Assembly: GCA_964371745.1 (NCBI GenBank)
Contig: CAYJNS010000007.1
Location: 1 to 25,033, forward strand
Length of the DNA: 25,033 nucleotides
Origin: CAKOSP01 sp964371745
Lineage (GTDB): Bacteria; Bacillota_I; Bacilli_A; RF39; UBA660
Direction: 5' to 3'
Shown here: positions 1 through 7,543 of the stretch, piece by piece
Position numbering within the stretch: the first letter of the stretch is position 1
Layout: each line of letters begins with the position of its first letter
Made by a program: the position numbers and the translations under genes
Notes under the pieces: model-generated
Told to the model about the DNA's origin: nothing
What the model saw: the letters and a program-made list of their open reading frames with translations, nothing else
The model's database searches: none

Positions 1-12
1 ATTTATTTTTTA

Positions 13-21
13 TGATATAAT
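13..21 (+). promoter_or_regulatory. extended -10 promoter of the glycosyltransferase gene
   Basis: TG-A-TATAAT is a full extended -10 element (TATAAT at 16-21). Any -35 lies before the window. The start codon at 38 leaves a leader of only about 10 nt, just enough for the AGGTGAGGT ribosome site at 28-36. Confidence 0.7.
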
Positions 22-37
22 CTTTATAGGTGAGGTA

Positions 38-1207
38 ATGAAAAAGTTAAAAATAGGTTTATTTATGGATGATTTCTATCCTTCAATGAATGGTGTAATT
101 GAGGTTATGAATAATCATGCAACAAGATTAATTAATAAAGGTCATGAAGTTACAATTGTAGTTCCTAAAACTGATCGTAAATATAAAGATAATTTCCCTT
201 ATAAAGTAATAAGGGTTCCAAGTATTAAGCTTGGTTTTATTGGTTATAGTATGGCTATGCCTAAACTAGATATAACGATGGAAAAAAAGTTAAAAGAAGA
301 AAATTTTGATATTATTCACGTACATACTCCATTTATAATGGGGAAGTTAGGTATGAAAATTGCTAGTAAATTAAATATACCAGTAGTAGCAACGTTACAT
401 ACCCAGTTTGATAAAGATATAAAAAAATTTGTTAAATCAGGACTTATTACAAATATATTTGTAAAAGATTTAATTCACGTATTTAATAAATGTGATAAAT
501 GTTGGGCAACTAATGAAGAAGTAGCTAAAATGTATAAAAAAATGGGGATGGAAAAAATGCCTGGTGTACAGATTACTGGTTGTGATATGATCTTATCAGA
601 AAATGTTCAAAAATCAAAAGATATAATTAATCGTAGACATTGGCTAAAAAAAGATGAGTTAGTATTCTTATTTGTAGGAAGGCTTACTGTAGTTAAAAAT
701 ATATTATTTTTATTAGATGCACTTAAAATTTTAAAAGATAAAGGTGTAAAATATAAAATGTTATTTGTAGGTCCTTTTGAAGATAAAAAAGAAATAGAGA
801 AGAAAGTAAAAGATTTAAAACTTAAAAAAGAAGTAGTTTTTCCTGGTAAAATAACTGATAGAAATATATTAAGAAATTATTATTGTAGAGCAAAATTATT
901 TTTATTTCCATCAATGTATGATACAAATTCATTAGTTCAAAAAGAAGCTGCATCACAAAAAGTGCCAACTGTATTTATAAAAGGGTCTGCTACTGCTGAT
1001 TTAGTAACAGATAATCAAAATGGTTTTTTATGTGAACATGATGCAGAAAAATACGCAAATAGAATTTTAGAAATATTAAATGATAAAGAATTATATAATA
1101 AAGTAAGTGAAGGGGCATATAAAGAAATATATGTTAGCTGGGATGATTTAATTGATGGTTTAATTAAAGATTATTTTAAAGTTATTAAAGATAAAGAGCA
1201 AAGTTAA
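38..1207 (+). CDS. glycosyltransferase family 4 (GT-B fold), possibly glycolipid-forming
   Basis: A 389-residue protein of usual GT4 length. The N-terminal Rossmann half opens with GLFMDDFYPSMNGV and later has the acceptor-side HVHTPF motif (about residues 95-100). The C-terminal half has the donor-side FVGRLTVVKN motif (about 214-223) and FPSMYDTNSLVQKEA (290-304). The family's E-x7-E pair appears as D295-x7-E303, a conservative change. GT4 enzymes of this type in low-GC Gram-positives move a sugar from a nucleotide sugar to a membrane acceptor such as diacylglycerol; that substrate is inference. No signal peptide or membrane segment is seen, so it is probably a peripheral cytoplasmic-face enzyme. 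AGGTGAGG lies a few bases before the ATG. The gene has its own promoter and terminator and so appears monocistronic. Confidence 0.85.
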   Translation: MKKLKIGLFMDDFYPSMNGVIEVMNNHATRLINKGHEVTIVVPKTDRKYKDNFPYKVIRVPSIKLGFIGYSMAMPKLDITMEKKLKEENFDIIHVHTPFIMGKLGMKIASKLNIPVVATLHTQFDKDIKKFVKSGLITNIFVKDLIHVFNKCDKCWATNEEVAKMYKKMGMEKMPGVQITGCDMILSENVQKSKDIINRRHWLKKDELVFLFVGRLTVVKNILFLLDALKILKDKGVKYKMLFVGPFEDKKEIEKKVKDLKLKKEVVFPGKITDRNILRNYYCRAKLFLFPSMYDTNSLVQKEAASQKVPTVFIKGSATADLVTDNQNGFLCEHDAEKYANRILEILNDKELYNKVSEGAYKEIYVSWDDLIDGLIKDYFKVIKDKEQS

Positions 1208-1220
1208 GTTTGCTTTTTTT
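1197..1220 (+). terminator. intrinsic terminator containing the stop codon
   Basis: AGCAAA (1197-1202) pairs with TTTGCT (1209-1214) around a 6-nt loop, followed by a T run to 1220. The TAA stop (1205-1207) sits inside the loop, so the hairpin is made partly from coding sequence. Confidence 0.8.
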
Positions 1221-1221
1221 A

Positions 1222-1227
1222 TATAAT
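1222..1227 (+). promoter_or_regulatory. probable -10 element for the 412-residue protein gene
   Basis: TATAAT lies directly after the preceding terminator and about 36 nt before the ATG at 1264. No clear -35 and no TG extension are visible, so this is a weak call. The ribosome site AAGTGAGGT is at 1248-1256. Confidence 0.4.
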
Positions 1228-1263
1228 TTGATAAGATAGACACTATTAAGTGAGGTCATATAT

Positions 1264-2502
1264 ATGTCAAAAAAATTAGATTTAAATAAAGAAAAGGATA
1301 GAATACAAAAATATTTTATAGACTTTTTTGGAGAAAAGTATAGGGTATTAATTAAAGCATATTTTGATAAATGTTATTTTTTACCACTATATACAAAAAA
1401 ACAAATTGATGAATATATAAGTTCCCACTATACTATAAATGAAATAAATACTTTGCATAATAGTGATGAATTATTAATTGATTATAAAAATATGTTTAAT
1501 ATTGAAGAAATGAATGATTTAAATATAGAAAGTAAAAAGAATTTACAAGAAAAATTAGAGTTTGCACTTTTATTATTAACTTTAGGTAAAAATTATTCTG
1601 ATGAAACTGGTATAACTAATGATTTTTGTGGTGATTTAATAAATAATAATTATGATACTGATAAGATGAACTTAAAAAGTTTAAAAGGTTATGGTAAATA
1701 TTTTGCGAGTGATATTTTAAGTTCATTAGAACTTATTAAAGATAAATTTCCAGATGTTTATACTTCTTTTAAAAAAAGTTATGAACTAGAATCAAATAGT
1801 GATATCGAATCTATATTTTATTTAAGTAATATTAATTTTGCATTAAATAATTTGAAAAAACTATTAGAAGTTGATTTAGTAAGTAAAAATGAAATAAAGA
1901 AAATAATAGATTATATATTAGAATTTGTTACAATTAATTATGATTTTGCAAATGAACCTTCAACTACATTGATTTTAGAAAATAAAAACATTTATTTATA
2001 TAATCCAGCAAATAAAAACATGCCAAATCAGACTCATGTTATAGATGATTTAGTAAGAATGATTTTTTATAACGAAACTGATATTGTACCTACTGAAAAA
2101 GAATATGTTGTTGAGTATTTTGTGAATTTAATATCATCTGCATTTGCAGTAAATATTAATAATTTAATGCTTGGTGACAATTATATATTATTTGATGAAA
2201 ATGAATTTAATAGTGAATTGGTTTTTTGTTCAATAAACCCTATACTTATTGATATAAATAAGATTATTAATGCAGCAGGAGAAGTATTGACTCAAAATTT
2301 ATTCTTAATAGCGGAACATATAAATCAAGGAGAAATAGTATCGTTAGACACTTATGATAAATTATTTAATTATTTATTTGGCACTGATATAGTTGATTAT
2401 ATATATCAAAATCTATTAATTGATGTAAACTATGCAACTTCAATTTTAGATATTGATTATATATGTGAGAGTATAAGAAAAAAAGTGAGTAATGTAAGGT
2501 AG
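1264..2502 (+). CDS. hypothetical protein, 412 residues, no recognised family
   Basis: I do not recognise this protein. It is acidic and Asn-rich, looks mostly alpha-helical and soluble, and shows no signal peptide, membrane segment, cysteine cluster or nucleotide-binding loop. The middle contains helix-forming stretches such as SSLELIKDKFPDVYTSF. The start has a good AAGTGAGGT site 7 nt upstream and the frame stays open over 412 codons with codon use like its neighbours, so it is surely a real gene. It stands between two terminators and has its own possible promoter, so its neighbours give no functional hint. Confidence 0.8.
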   Translation: MSKKLDLNKEKDRIQKYFIDFFGEKYRVLIKAYFDKCYFLPLYTKKQIDEYISSHYTINEINTLHNSDELLIDYKNMFNIEEMNDLNIESKKNLQEKLEFALLLLTLGKNYSDETGITNDFCGDLINNNYDTDKMNLKSLKGYGKYFASDILSSLELIKDKFPDVYTSFKKSYELESNSDIESIFYLSNINFALNNLKKLLEVDLVSKNEIKKIIDYILEFVTINYDFANEPSTTLILENKNIYLYNPANKNMPNQTHVIDDLVRMIFYNETDIVPTEKEYVVEYFVNLISSAFAVNINNLMLGDNYILFDENEFNSELVFCSINPILIDINKIINAAGEVLTQNLFLIAEHINQGEIVSLDTYDKLFNYLFGTDIVDYIYQNLLIDVNYATSILDIDYICESIRKKVSNVR

Positions 2503-2520
2503 CTGCAATACTCTTTTTAT
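2487..2520 (+). terminator. intrinsic terminator overlapping the end of the 412-residue gene
   Basis: GAGTA (2487-2491) pairs with TACTC (2509-2513) and, inside one A/A mismatch, TGTA (2493-2496) pairs with TGCA (2504-2507). The 7-nt loop 2497-2503 holds the TAG stop (2500-2502), and a T-rich tail follows (2514-2520). Confidence 0.65.
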
Positions 2521-2533
2521 TTATAATAAAATA

Positions 2534-2542
2534 TGATATAAT
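2534..2542 (+). promoter_or_regulatory. extended -10 promoter of lspA, giving an apparently leaderless mRNA
   Basis: TG-A-TATAAT ends at 2542 and the lspA ATG begins at 2549, where transcription should start. There is no Shine-Dalgarno sequence between them. Confidence 0.7.
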
Positions 2543-2548
2543 TTATAT

Positions 2549-3019
2549 ATGTTAAAAAAAAGTTTATTACTTAGTTTTATTATTATTTTTTTAGATCAAT
2601 TAATTAAAATTTTAATTGATAATTTTTTGCACGCAGATATAATTGTTATAAAAGATTTTTTAAATATTATAAAAGTATATAATACTGGTGCTGCATTTAG
2701 TATATTTACTGATCAAAGAATATTTTTAATAGTAATAAGTTTAATAATGCTTTTTATTATAATTAAATTTATTAAAGATTATAAAGAAAACTTTAGAAAT
2801 GTTTTAGCATTTTCACTAGTAATAGGTGGACTTGTTGGTAATTTAATAGATAGAATTATATATGGACATGTAATTGATTATATAGCATTTAGTTTTGGGA
2901 ATTATAATTTCCCAGTATTTAATTTAGCAGATATAGCAATTGTAGTAGGTGTTGGTTTATTATTTATAGCAACACTAAAGAAGGAAGATAATAATGGAGA
3001 TAATAGTACAAGAAAATAA
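2549..3019 (+). CDS. lspA: lipoprotein signal peptidase (signal peptidase II)
   Basis: This membrane aspartyl protease cleaves the signal peptide of prolipoproteins after lipid is added to the lipobox cysteine. At 156 residues it has the normal family length and four hydrophobic segments. The diagnostic motifs are all present: NTGAAFS (about 45-51), GNLIDR (97-102), VIDYI with catalytic Asp110, and FNLAD with catalytic Asp128. The ATG at 2549 is the only start that fits the first membrane helix. It has no ribosome site and sits where an extended -10 would begin the transcript. The last 26 nt overlap the next gene, an RluD-family synthase, a pairing common in Bacillota. A likely client in this window is the lipoprotein at 16556-17326. 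Confidence 0.95.
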   Translation: MLKKSLLLSFIIIFLDQLIKILIDNFLHADIIVIKDFLNIIKVYNTGAAFSIFTDQRIFLIVISLIMLFIIIKFIKDYKENFRNVLAFSLVIGGLVGNLIDRIIYGHVIDYIAFSFGNYNFPVFNLADIAIVVGVGLLFIATLKKEDNNGDNSTRK

Positions 3020-3839
3020 TATAAGATTAGATAAATACATAAGTGATTTTACTGAATATTCGCGTTCATTACTTGAAAAAATGATTGAAGGTAATGCAGT
3101 CACAGTAAATGGAGTTACAAAAAAAAGTTCTTATAAAGTTAAAGTAGATGATATAATTAATATTGATGAATCATTTAAAGAAGAAATTATTTTAGAAAAA
3201 AATAAAATTGATTTAGATATTATTTATGAAGATGATTATTTAATTGTTATAAATAAACCTAGTGGACTTGTTGTTCATCCTGGAAGTGGAAATTATAATA
3301 ATACACTTGTTAATGGACTTCTAGCATATACTGATGAATTATCAGATGAAGGTGGAGAAGCTAGAGCGGGAATTGTTCATAGACTTGATAAAGCTCATGA
3401 AATATTATCTGATGGATTCAAAAATAAAACTATTAAAAGAGAATATATTGCACTTATATGCGGAGTGTTTCCATCTCAAAGTGCAAAAATAAATGCTCCG
3501 ATTGGAAAAAGTAATAAAGATTTTAAAAAGCAAGAAGTATATGAAAATGGTAAAAGTGCAGTTACTAATTTATGGGTTTTAAAAAGATTTAAGAAACATA
3601 CATTAATTAGACTTTCTTTAGAAACTGGAAGAACGCACCAAATAAGAGTGCATTTAAATTATATAAATTATCCTATATATAATGATCCAGTATATGGTAA
3701 TACTAAGAAGGCAACTGAGTTTGGACAATTTTTACATTCAACGTATTTGAATTTTGAGCATCCAATAACAAAAAAAGTTTTAGAATTTGAAATTGAATTA
3801 CCAAAAGAAATGAAAAAATTTATTAAAGATTTAGACTAA
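2994..3839 (+). CDS. RluD-family pseudouridine synthase with an internal deletion
   Basis: Members of this family convert uridine to pseudouridine in 23S rRNA. An N-terminal S4 RNA-binding domain (about 1-60) begins IRLDKYISDFTEYSRS. The catalytic domain follows, with VINKPSGLVVHPGSG, GIVHRLDK (catalytic Asp132) and the late TGRTHQIRVHL motif. In relatives HRLDK is followed by DTSGLL-V-AKND-KAH. Here RLDK (130-133) runs straight into AHEILSDGF, so about 13 residues including the conserved DTSG are missing in frame. The protein is 281 residues, against about 300 in the family. Loss of the strand after the catalytic Asp would probably impair activity. The start overlaps lspA by 26 nt and has its own AAGGAAG site. 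The family call is firm; activity is doubtful. Confidence 0.9.
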   Translation: MEIIVQENNIRLDKYISDFTEYSRSLLEKMIEGNAVTVNGVTKKSSYKVKVDDIINIDESFKEEIILEKNKIDLDIIYEDDYLIVINKPSGLVVHPGSGNYNNTLVNGLLAYTDELSDEGGEARAGIVHRLDKAHEILSDGFKNKTIKREYIALICGVFPSQSAKINAPIGKSNKDFKKQEVYENGKSAVTNLWVLKRFKKHTLIRLSLETGRTHQIRVHLNYINYPIYNDPVYGNTKKATEFGQFLHSTYLNFEHPITKKVLEFEIELPKEMKKFIKDLD

Positions 3840-4152
3840 GGGCTAATAAATAGCAAAATGTATAATAATTAAAAAAATTAAATGGTAATAAAAGTATTGC
3901 ATAATATTTTTTATGTTTATAAACGTAATAAGTTAATATAGATGTAAAATAAAAACATATTACACTAAATATAGTAGATAGAATAACACTTTCAAAGTTA
4001 TAAAAATAAATTGGTATAGTTATAATAAAAATATAAATAGAAATATAGAAAAATAAATAATTGTTTTTTAGGTATTTATTTTCAGAAATTGAAAAAAATG
4101 TAAATATAGAAAATAGTAAAAAAGTTAATATATAAAAAATCATATAAAGCAT
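3823..4152 (-). CDS. small hydrophobic membrane protein, 109 residues, unknown
   Basis: This minus-strand ORF fills the otherwise empty interval between the RluD-like gene and the rhomboid gene and overlaps the former tail to tail by 17 nt. It would encode three or four membrane segments rich in Phe, Ile, Tyr and Leu, with charged turns such as SENKYLKNN and KHKKYY. GAGAGG lies about 10 nt upstream of the ATG at 4152, which supports translation, but no clear promoter is seen. I recognise no family. In such AT-rich DNA a hydrophobic reading frame can arise by chance, so this remains tentative. Confidence 0.5.
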   Translation of the reverse strand: MLYMIFYILTFLLFSIFTFFSISENKYLKNNYLFFYISIYIFIITIPIYFYNFESVILSTIFSVICFYFTSILTYYVYKHKKYYAILLLPFNFFNYYTFCYLLALSLNL

Positions 4153-4217
4153 AAGTAGTCATCCTCTCAATATTAAATATATGATTTTATATAAAAATAT
4201 ATGATGGAGGAAAATAT

Positions 4218-5372
4218 ATGCGAAATATATCTATAAGTAATAAAGATCAAATTGTTATGAGTCTAGTTCATTATTTTGTTACTAAAAAAGATTATGCTCC
4301 AATAGTAGTTCAAGGAGCAAAAGATGAAATATGGCTTGAAAATTTATCCGGGCCATATAAAGTTATAAGAATAAATACAAAATATATTCATAATGATGAG
4401 CAACATGAACTTGATTTAAAAAAAGTAAAACATGTTATAAAACAAATTAAAAGAAAAACATTATCTTTTAAAATAAATACACTTAATATATGTGTAGATA
4501 TGGCCCAAAGAGTTCAATTAACTGAAAAAAGTATGATTGAAACAGTAAGTTTAAATTCATTAAATGAAATGGAAAAAAATAAAACTATTAAATATGCATT
4601 TCCAGATATAAAAAGTAATATAATAAATAAAGCTGATAATTTAGATCTCTTAGTAGATGTTACTAACGATATTAATAAAAAAACAGAGAAAAATAATAAA
4701 CATTATGAAAATATATTTAAGCCTAAAAAACTTATTATAACGTATGCATTAATAGGTATATGTATTTTAATGTATTTAATTACAGCATTTTTAAGTAATA
4801 ATTTAATCACAGCAAATAACTATGTATTAGTATTTTTAGGGGCTAACTTTGGTTTATTAGTTCAAGAAGGTGAAGTTTGGAGATTTATTTCTAGTATTTT
4901 TTTACATGGAAATATTATTCATATAATGGTAAATATGTATTCATTATTTATAATAGGATCACAACTTGAAACTTTTTTAGGTAAATTAAAGTTCACTGGT
5001 ATATATTTAGTCAGTGGAATAACAGGTTCAATTTTATCTTCAATAATAAATGATCCAAGCATACCATCAGTAGGTGCAAGCGGTGCTATTTTTGGACTAC
5101 TTGGAGCGCTTTTATATTTTGGATATCATTATAGAATGTATTTAAGTGATGTACTTAGAAAACAAATAGTTCCTTTAATAATATTAAATTTACTGATAGG
5201 TTTTTCTATATCAGGAATAGATAATTTTGCTCATATAGGTGGACTTATTGGTGGATATTTATCAGCTGCTGCTTTTGGATTAAAAGGTAAATCTACATTT
5301 TCAGAACAAAGAAATGCTATTATAGCTCTTATATTATTATTAGGGTTTATGATTTATATGATATTTAGGTAG
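4218..5372 (+). CDS. rhomboid-family intramembrane serine protease
   Basis: Rhomboids cleave membrane proteins within the bilayer using a Ser-His dyad. The 384-residue protein has a cytoplasmic N-terminal region of about 170 residues with no motif I recognise, then six or seven membrane segments. The core motifs are HGNIIHIMVNMYSL (about 230-243), GASGAIFGLLGA with nucleophile Ser288, and AHIGGLIGGYL with His339. Both catalytic residues are present, so it should be active. The size and large soluble N-terminal domain resemble Bacillus YqgP, whose relatives act in membrane-protein quality control; the client here is unknown. GGAGG at 4206-4210 precedes the ATG. The stop overlaps the ribosome site of the next gene, so the two are probably co-transcribed. 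Confidence 0.93.
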   Translation: MRNISISNKDQIVMSLVHYFVTKKDYAPIVVQGAKDEIWLENLSGPYKVIRINTKYIHNDEQHELDLKKVKHVIKQIKRKTLSFKINTLNICVDMAQRVQLTEKSMIETVSLNSLNEMEKNKTIKYAFPDIKSNIINKADNLDLLVDVTNDINKKTEKNNKHYENIFKPKKLIITYALIGICILMYLITAFLSNNLITANNYVLVFLGANFGLLVQEGEVWRFISSIFLHGNIIHIMVNMYSLFIIGSQLETFLGKLKFTGIYLVSGITGSILSSIINDPSIPSVGASGAIFGLLGALLYFGYHYRMYLSDVLRKQIVPLIILNLLIGFSISGIDNFAHIGGLIGGYLSAAAFGLKGKSTFSEQRNAIIALILLLGFMIYMIFR

Positions 5373-5384
5373 GAGGATTTAGTT

Positions 5385-6338
5385 ATGATAGTAGATATTT
5401 TATTATTAATAGTTGGTTTTGTTATATTAATTAAAGCATCAGATATTTTTGTTGATGGAGCATCTGCTTTAGCCACTAGGTTTAAAATACCTAAGCTAAT
5501 AATTGGTTTAACAATAGTTGCGTTTGGAACAAGTGCTCCAGAGTTTGCTGTCAGTATGCAATCTTTTGCAAACGATTCTGCAGATATGCTTTTAGGAAAT
5601 GTAATAGGTAGTAATATAATTAATATTTTACTTATAGTTGGAGTATGTAGTTTAATAGTCCCCATAAAAGTAAAAGATAATACTGTAAAAAAAGAAATAC
5701 CTATATGTTTACTTTTAACAGCGCTTTTAAGTGTATTATTTTTTGATATAACACTAAGTGGTGCAAATGTTAATATGATATCAAGATCAGATGGTATAGC
5801 AATTATATTATTCTTTGCGGTATTCATTTATTATTTATTTTCAATGCTAAGAAAAAAACCAGAAGAAACTTCTGAAGAAGAAATTAAAATTTCTCTTTTA
5901 AAATCAATTATATATATTGTTTTAGGTATAGTCGCTATAGTTATATCTAGTGATTTAGTTGTTAATAGCGCTATTAATATATCAAGAAGTATAGGTATTA
6001 GTGAAAGAATAATATCTCTTACAGTTATAGCATTTGGTACATCTTTACCAGAACTTGTTACATCAGTTACTGCAGCAAGAAAAAAAGAATTAGATATACT
6101 TATTGGTAATGTAATAGGATCTAATATATTTAATATATGTATAGTATTAGGTATACCTGTTGCAATATTTGGTAATTTAGTTCCAGAAACATTCCAACTT
6201 TTAGACTTTGTTGTGGTAATTATAGCAACAATATTATTATATTTATTTTCAAGAAGGGGTTATTTAATTAACAGAATGGAAGGAATAATAATGCTTGCAA
6301 CGTTTGCTTTATATTATGGATTATTATTGTTTAACTAA
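5385..6338 (+). CDS. Ca2+/Na+ antiporter, CaCA family (YrbG-like)
   Basis: This inner-membrane cation exchanger is built from two inverted repeats of five helices. Each repeat shows its ion-binding signature: AFGTSAPEFAVS (about 46-57, Glu53) with GNVIGSN (71-77), and AFGTSLPELVTS (about 216-227, Glu223) with GNVIGSN (241-247). The length of 317 residues is normal for prokaryotic members. A hydrophilic loop, KKPEETSEEEIK, separates the halves near residues 157-168. The AGGAGG site at 5371-5376 overlaps the stop of the rhomboid gene, so translation of the two is close-coupled. Export of Ca2+ driven by Na+ or H+ is the family role; the exact ion pair cannot be read from the sequence. Confidence 0.93.
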   Translation: MIVDILLLIVGFVILIKASDIFVDGASALATRFKIPKLIIGLTIVAFGTSAPEFAVSMQSFANDSADMLLGNVIGSNIINILLIVGVCSLIVPIKVKDNTVKKEIPICLLLTALLSVLFFDITLSGANVNMISRSDGIAIILFFAVFIYYLFSMLRKKPEETSEEEIKISLLKSIIYIVLGIVAIVISSDLVVNSAINISRSIGISERIISLTVIAFGTSLPELVTSVTAARKKELDILIGNVIGSNIFNICIVLGIPVAIFGNLVPETFQLLDFVVVIIATILLYLFSRRGYLINRMEGIIMLATFALYYGLLLFN

Positions 6339-6365
6339 AAAACTAATCATTAAAGATTAGTTTTT
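6338..6365. terminator. bidirectional terminator between the exchanger gene and lexA
   Basis: CTAATC (6343-6348) pairs with GATTAG (6355-6360) around ATTAAA, and flanking A and T runs extend the stem to 6338-6365. The A run on one side and T run on the other let it stop transcription arriving from either convergent gene. Confidence 0.85.
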
Positions 6366-6369
6366 ATTT

Positions 6370-6981
6370 TTAAAATTTTCTAAATAAGCCAATAGCAGTT
6401 CCAAGTATAGTTGCATTTTTTAAAATAATAGGCTGCATATAATCATTTTCCGGTTGAAGTCTTATATGATCAATTTCTTTATAAAATGTTTTTAAAGTCA
6501 CTTCATTTTCATCAGTCATAGCAACAACAATATCTCCATTTTTAGCAGTTTTTTGTCTTTTAATTATAACTATATCATTATCATGTATACCTTTATTAAT
6601 CATAGATTCACCAGAGACATGTAAAGTAAATACTTCAGCATTTCTTGGAATTAAATTAATAGGTAAATCGAAAAATTCATTAGGAGTTTCAATTGCTGTT
6701 ATAGGACTTCCTGCAGTAACTTTACCTAAAAGAGGAACTTTAACTAAGTTTTCATCCTTAACAATATATTCATTTTCAACTAATAATTCTAAAGTTCTAG
6801 ATTTATGATTGCATGATTTTATAAATCCTAAAGCTTCTAATTTTTTTACATGTGCAAAAGCAGTAGCGGGACTATTTAATCCAAGTCCTTTACAAATATC
6901 TCTAATTGCAGGGGCATAACCATTTTCTGAAATATATTTCTTAATAAAGTCTAAAACTTCGTTTTGTCTTTTCGTTAACAT
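6370..6981 (-). CDS. lexA: LexA repressor, SOS regulator
   Basis: LexA represses DNA-damage genes and cleaves itself when RecA filaments form. The N-terminal winged helix (about 1-65) opens with MLTKRQNEVLDFI. The C-terminal protease domain has the cleavage bond Ala90-Gly91 in KVTAGSP, nucleophile Ser126 in SGESM and base Lys164 in VTLKTF, so it should be cleavage-competent. I chose the ATG at 6981 over an in-frame GTG at 6990: AGGTGA lies 5 nt before the ATG, whereas the GTG is itself part of that ribosome site, and LexA proteins typically begin MLTKRQ. The resulting 203 residues are family length. The promoter carries a LexA box, so autoregulation is expected. Confidence 0.96.
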   Translation of the reverse strand: MLTKRQNEVLDFIKKYISENGYAPAIRDICKGLGLNSPATAFAHVKKLEALGFIKSCNHKSRTLELLVENEYIVKDENLVKVPLLGKVTAGSPITAIETPNEFFDLPINLIPRNAEVFTLHVSGESMINKGIHDNDIVIIKRQKTAKNGDIVVAMTDENEVTLKTFYKEIDHIRLQPENDYMQPIILKNATILGTAIGLFRKF

Positions 6982-6998
6982 CTTTATCACCTAAATCT

Positions 6999-7027
6999 AT
7001 TTTACATCAAAATTACACAAAAGTCAA
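6999..7027 (-). promoter_or_regulatory. lexA promoter
   Basis: On the minus strand TTGACT (7022-7027) is followed by exactly 17 nt and TAAAAT (6999-7004). The -35 overlaps the LexA box at 7025-7038. Confidence 0.8.
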
Positions 7028-7038
7028 ACAAATGTTCA
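7025..7038. promoter_or_regulatory. LexA box of lexA (autoregulation)
   Basis: CAAAC-AAAT-GTTCA fits the Bacillota SOS box pattern (GAAC-N4-GTTC, with AAAC as the left half) and overlaps the lexA -35 element. Confidence 0.75.
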
Positions 7039-7046
7039 AAAAACCA

Positions 7047-7075
7047 TTTACACAAACTTTTGTTTGTGTTATTAT
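7047..7075 (+). promoter_or_regulatory. promoter of the small SOS membrane-protein gene
   Basis: TTTACA (7047-7052), a 17-nt spacer and TATTAT (7070-7075). The spacer is almost exactly filled by the LexA box, the classic layout for tight repression. Confidence 0.75.
7050..7069. promoter_or_regulatory. LexA box between the divergent genes
   Basis: ACACAAAC-TTTT-GTTTGTGT is a perfect inverted repeat of 8+8 around 4 nt, with the same AAAC-N4-GTTT core as the other two LexA-type boxes in this window. Confidence 0.8.
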
Positions 7076-7101
7076 TGATTTAGAAAGAAGGAGTGATTAA
7101 T

Positions 7102-7239
7102 ATGCAAAATGTTGTAAGAAAATATGGAGGGCTTGTTTTATTTTATTTATTCATTATATTATGTGTTGTAATAGTAAATGCAAGATTTGAGTATTTAAAC
7201 TCCGAGGATATAAATGAAATATTAGTAATTAATGATTAA
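7102..7239 (+). CDS. 45-residue single-pass membrane protein under LexA control, SosA/YneA-like position
   Basis: The frame reads MQNVVRKYGG, then a hydrophobic helix (about residues 10-27), then an acidic tail NSEDINEILVIND. Predicted topology is N-in with a short outside tail. AAGGAGTGA lies 5-6 nt before the ATG and a LexA-box promoter precedes it. In Bacillus, Listeria and Staphylococcus the gene divergent from lexA encodes a small membrane cell-division inhibitor (YneA, SosA). This ORF has the same place, control and topology but is much shorter and lacks YneA's LysM domain. I infer a damage-induced division checkpoint; sequence similarity to those proteins is not evident. Its last 11 nt overlap the convergent yolD-like gene. 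Confidence 0.7.
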   Translation: MQNVVRKYGGLVLFYLFIILCVVIVNARFEYLNSEDINEILVIND

Positions 7240-7543
7240 TATGAATTATCTGATTATAATAAACTATTTGGTTATTAGAAAGGATAATTCTTTTATTTTG
7301 ATTATCTATACTTTTTACATAATTAAATAATTTAGTTATTTTATTATTTTTTAAATATGTTATTGTAATATTTTCTTTTAAAGAAAAACTTTTTCTTATA
7401 AGACATTCAATTTCCATATATTGATCTTCACTTAATATAGGCATAGTTATCTTTTCTTTATCACTTATTATTTTTCTAACAACATTTTCGCTTGAAACAA
7501 CAGAATCAAAAGGAAGCCATTTGATCATTTTACGGTCATTCAT
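7229..7543 (-). CDS. YolD-like protein, partner of the Y-family polymerase
   Basis: This 104-residue protein matches the YolD-like family: an N-terminal IKWLPFDSV motif (about 7-15), the central MPILSEDQYMEIECLI segment (about 34-49), and a beta-rich tail with ITYLKNNKITKL and VKSIDNQNKRIIL. YolD-like proteins regularly accompany UvrX/UmuC-type polymerases in Bacillota and have been compared with UmuD; the precise role is not settled. The ATG shares its bases with the polymerase stop (ATGA at 7540-7543), so translation is coupled. The ribosome site GGAGGG lies inside the polymerase codons for its conserved IGGH ending. It should be SOS-induced with the polymerase. Confidence 0.85.
   Translation of the reverse strand: MNDRKMIKWLPFDSVVSSENVVRKIISDKEKITMPILSEDQYMEIECLIRKSFSLKENITITYLKNNKITKLFNYVKSIDNQNKRIILSNNQIVYYNQIIHINH

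Noticed and set aside
5354..5827. Antisense ORF of 157 residues inside the Ca2+/Na+ antiporter gene
   Set aside because: It lies opposite a clearly conserved gene, has no ribosome site and its translation is the low-complexity type expected of an antisense frame.
6982..6990. Upstream GTG start for lexA
   Set aside because: The GTG is part of the AGGTGA ribosome site; the ATG at 6981 has correct spacing and gives the usual MLTKRQ beginning.
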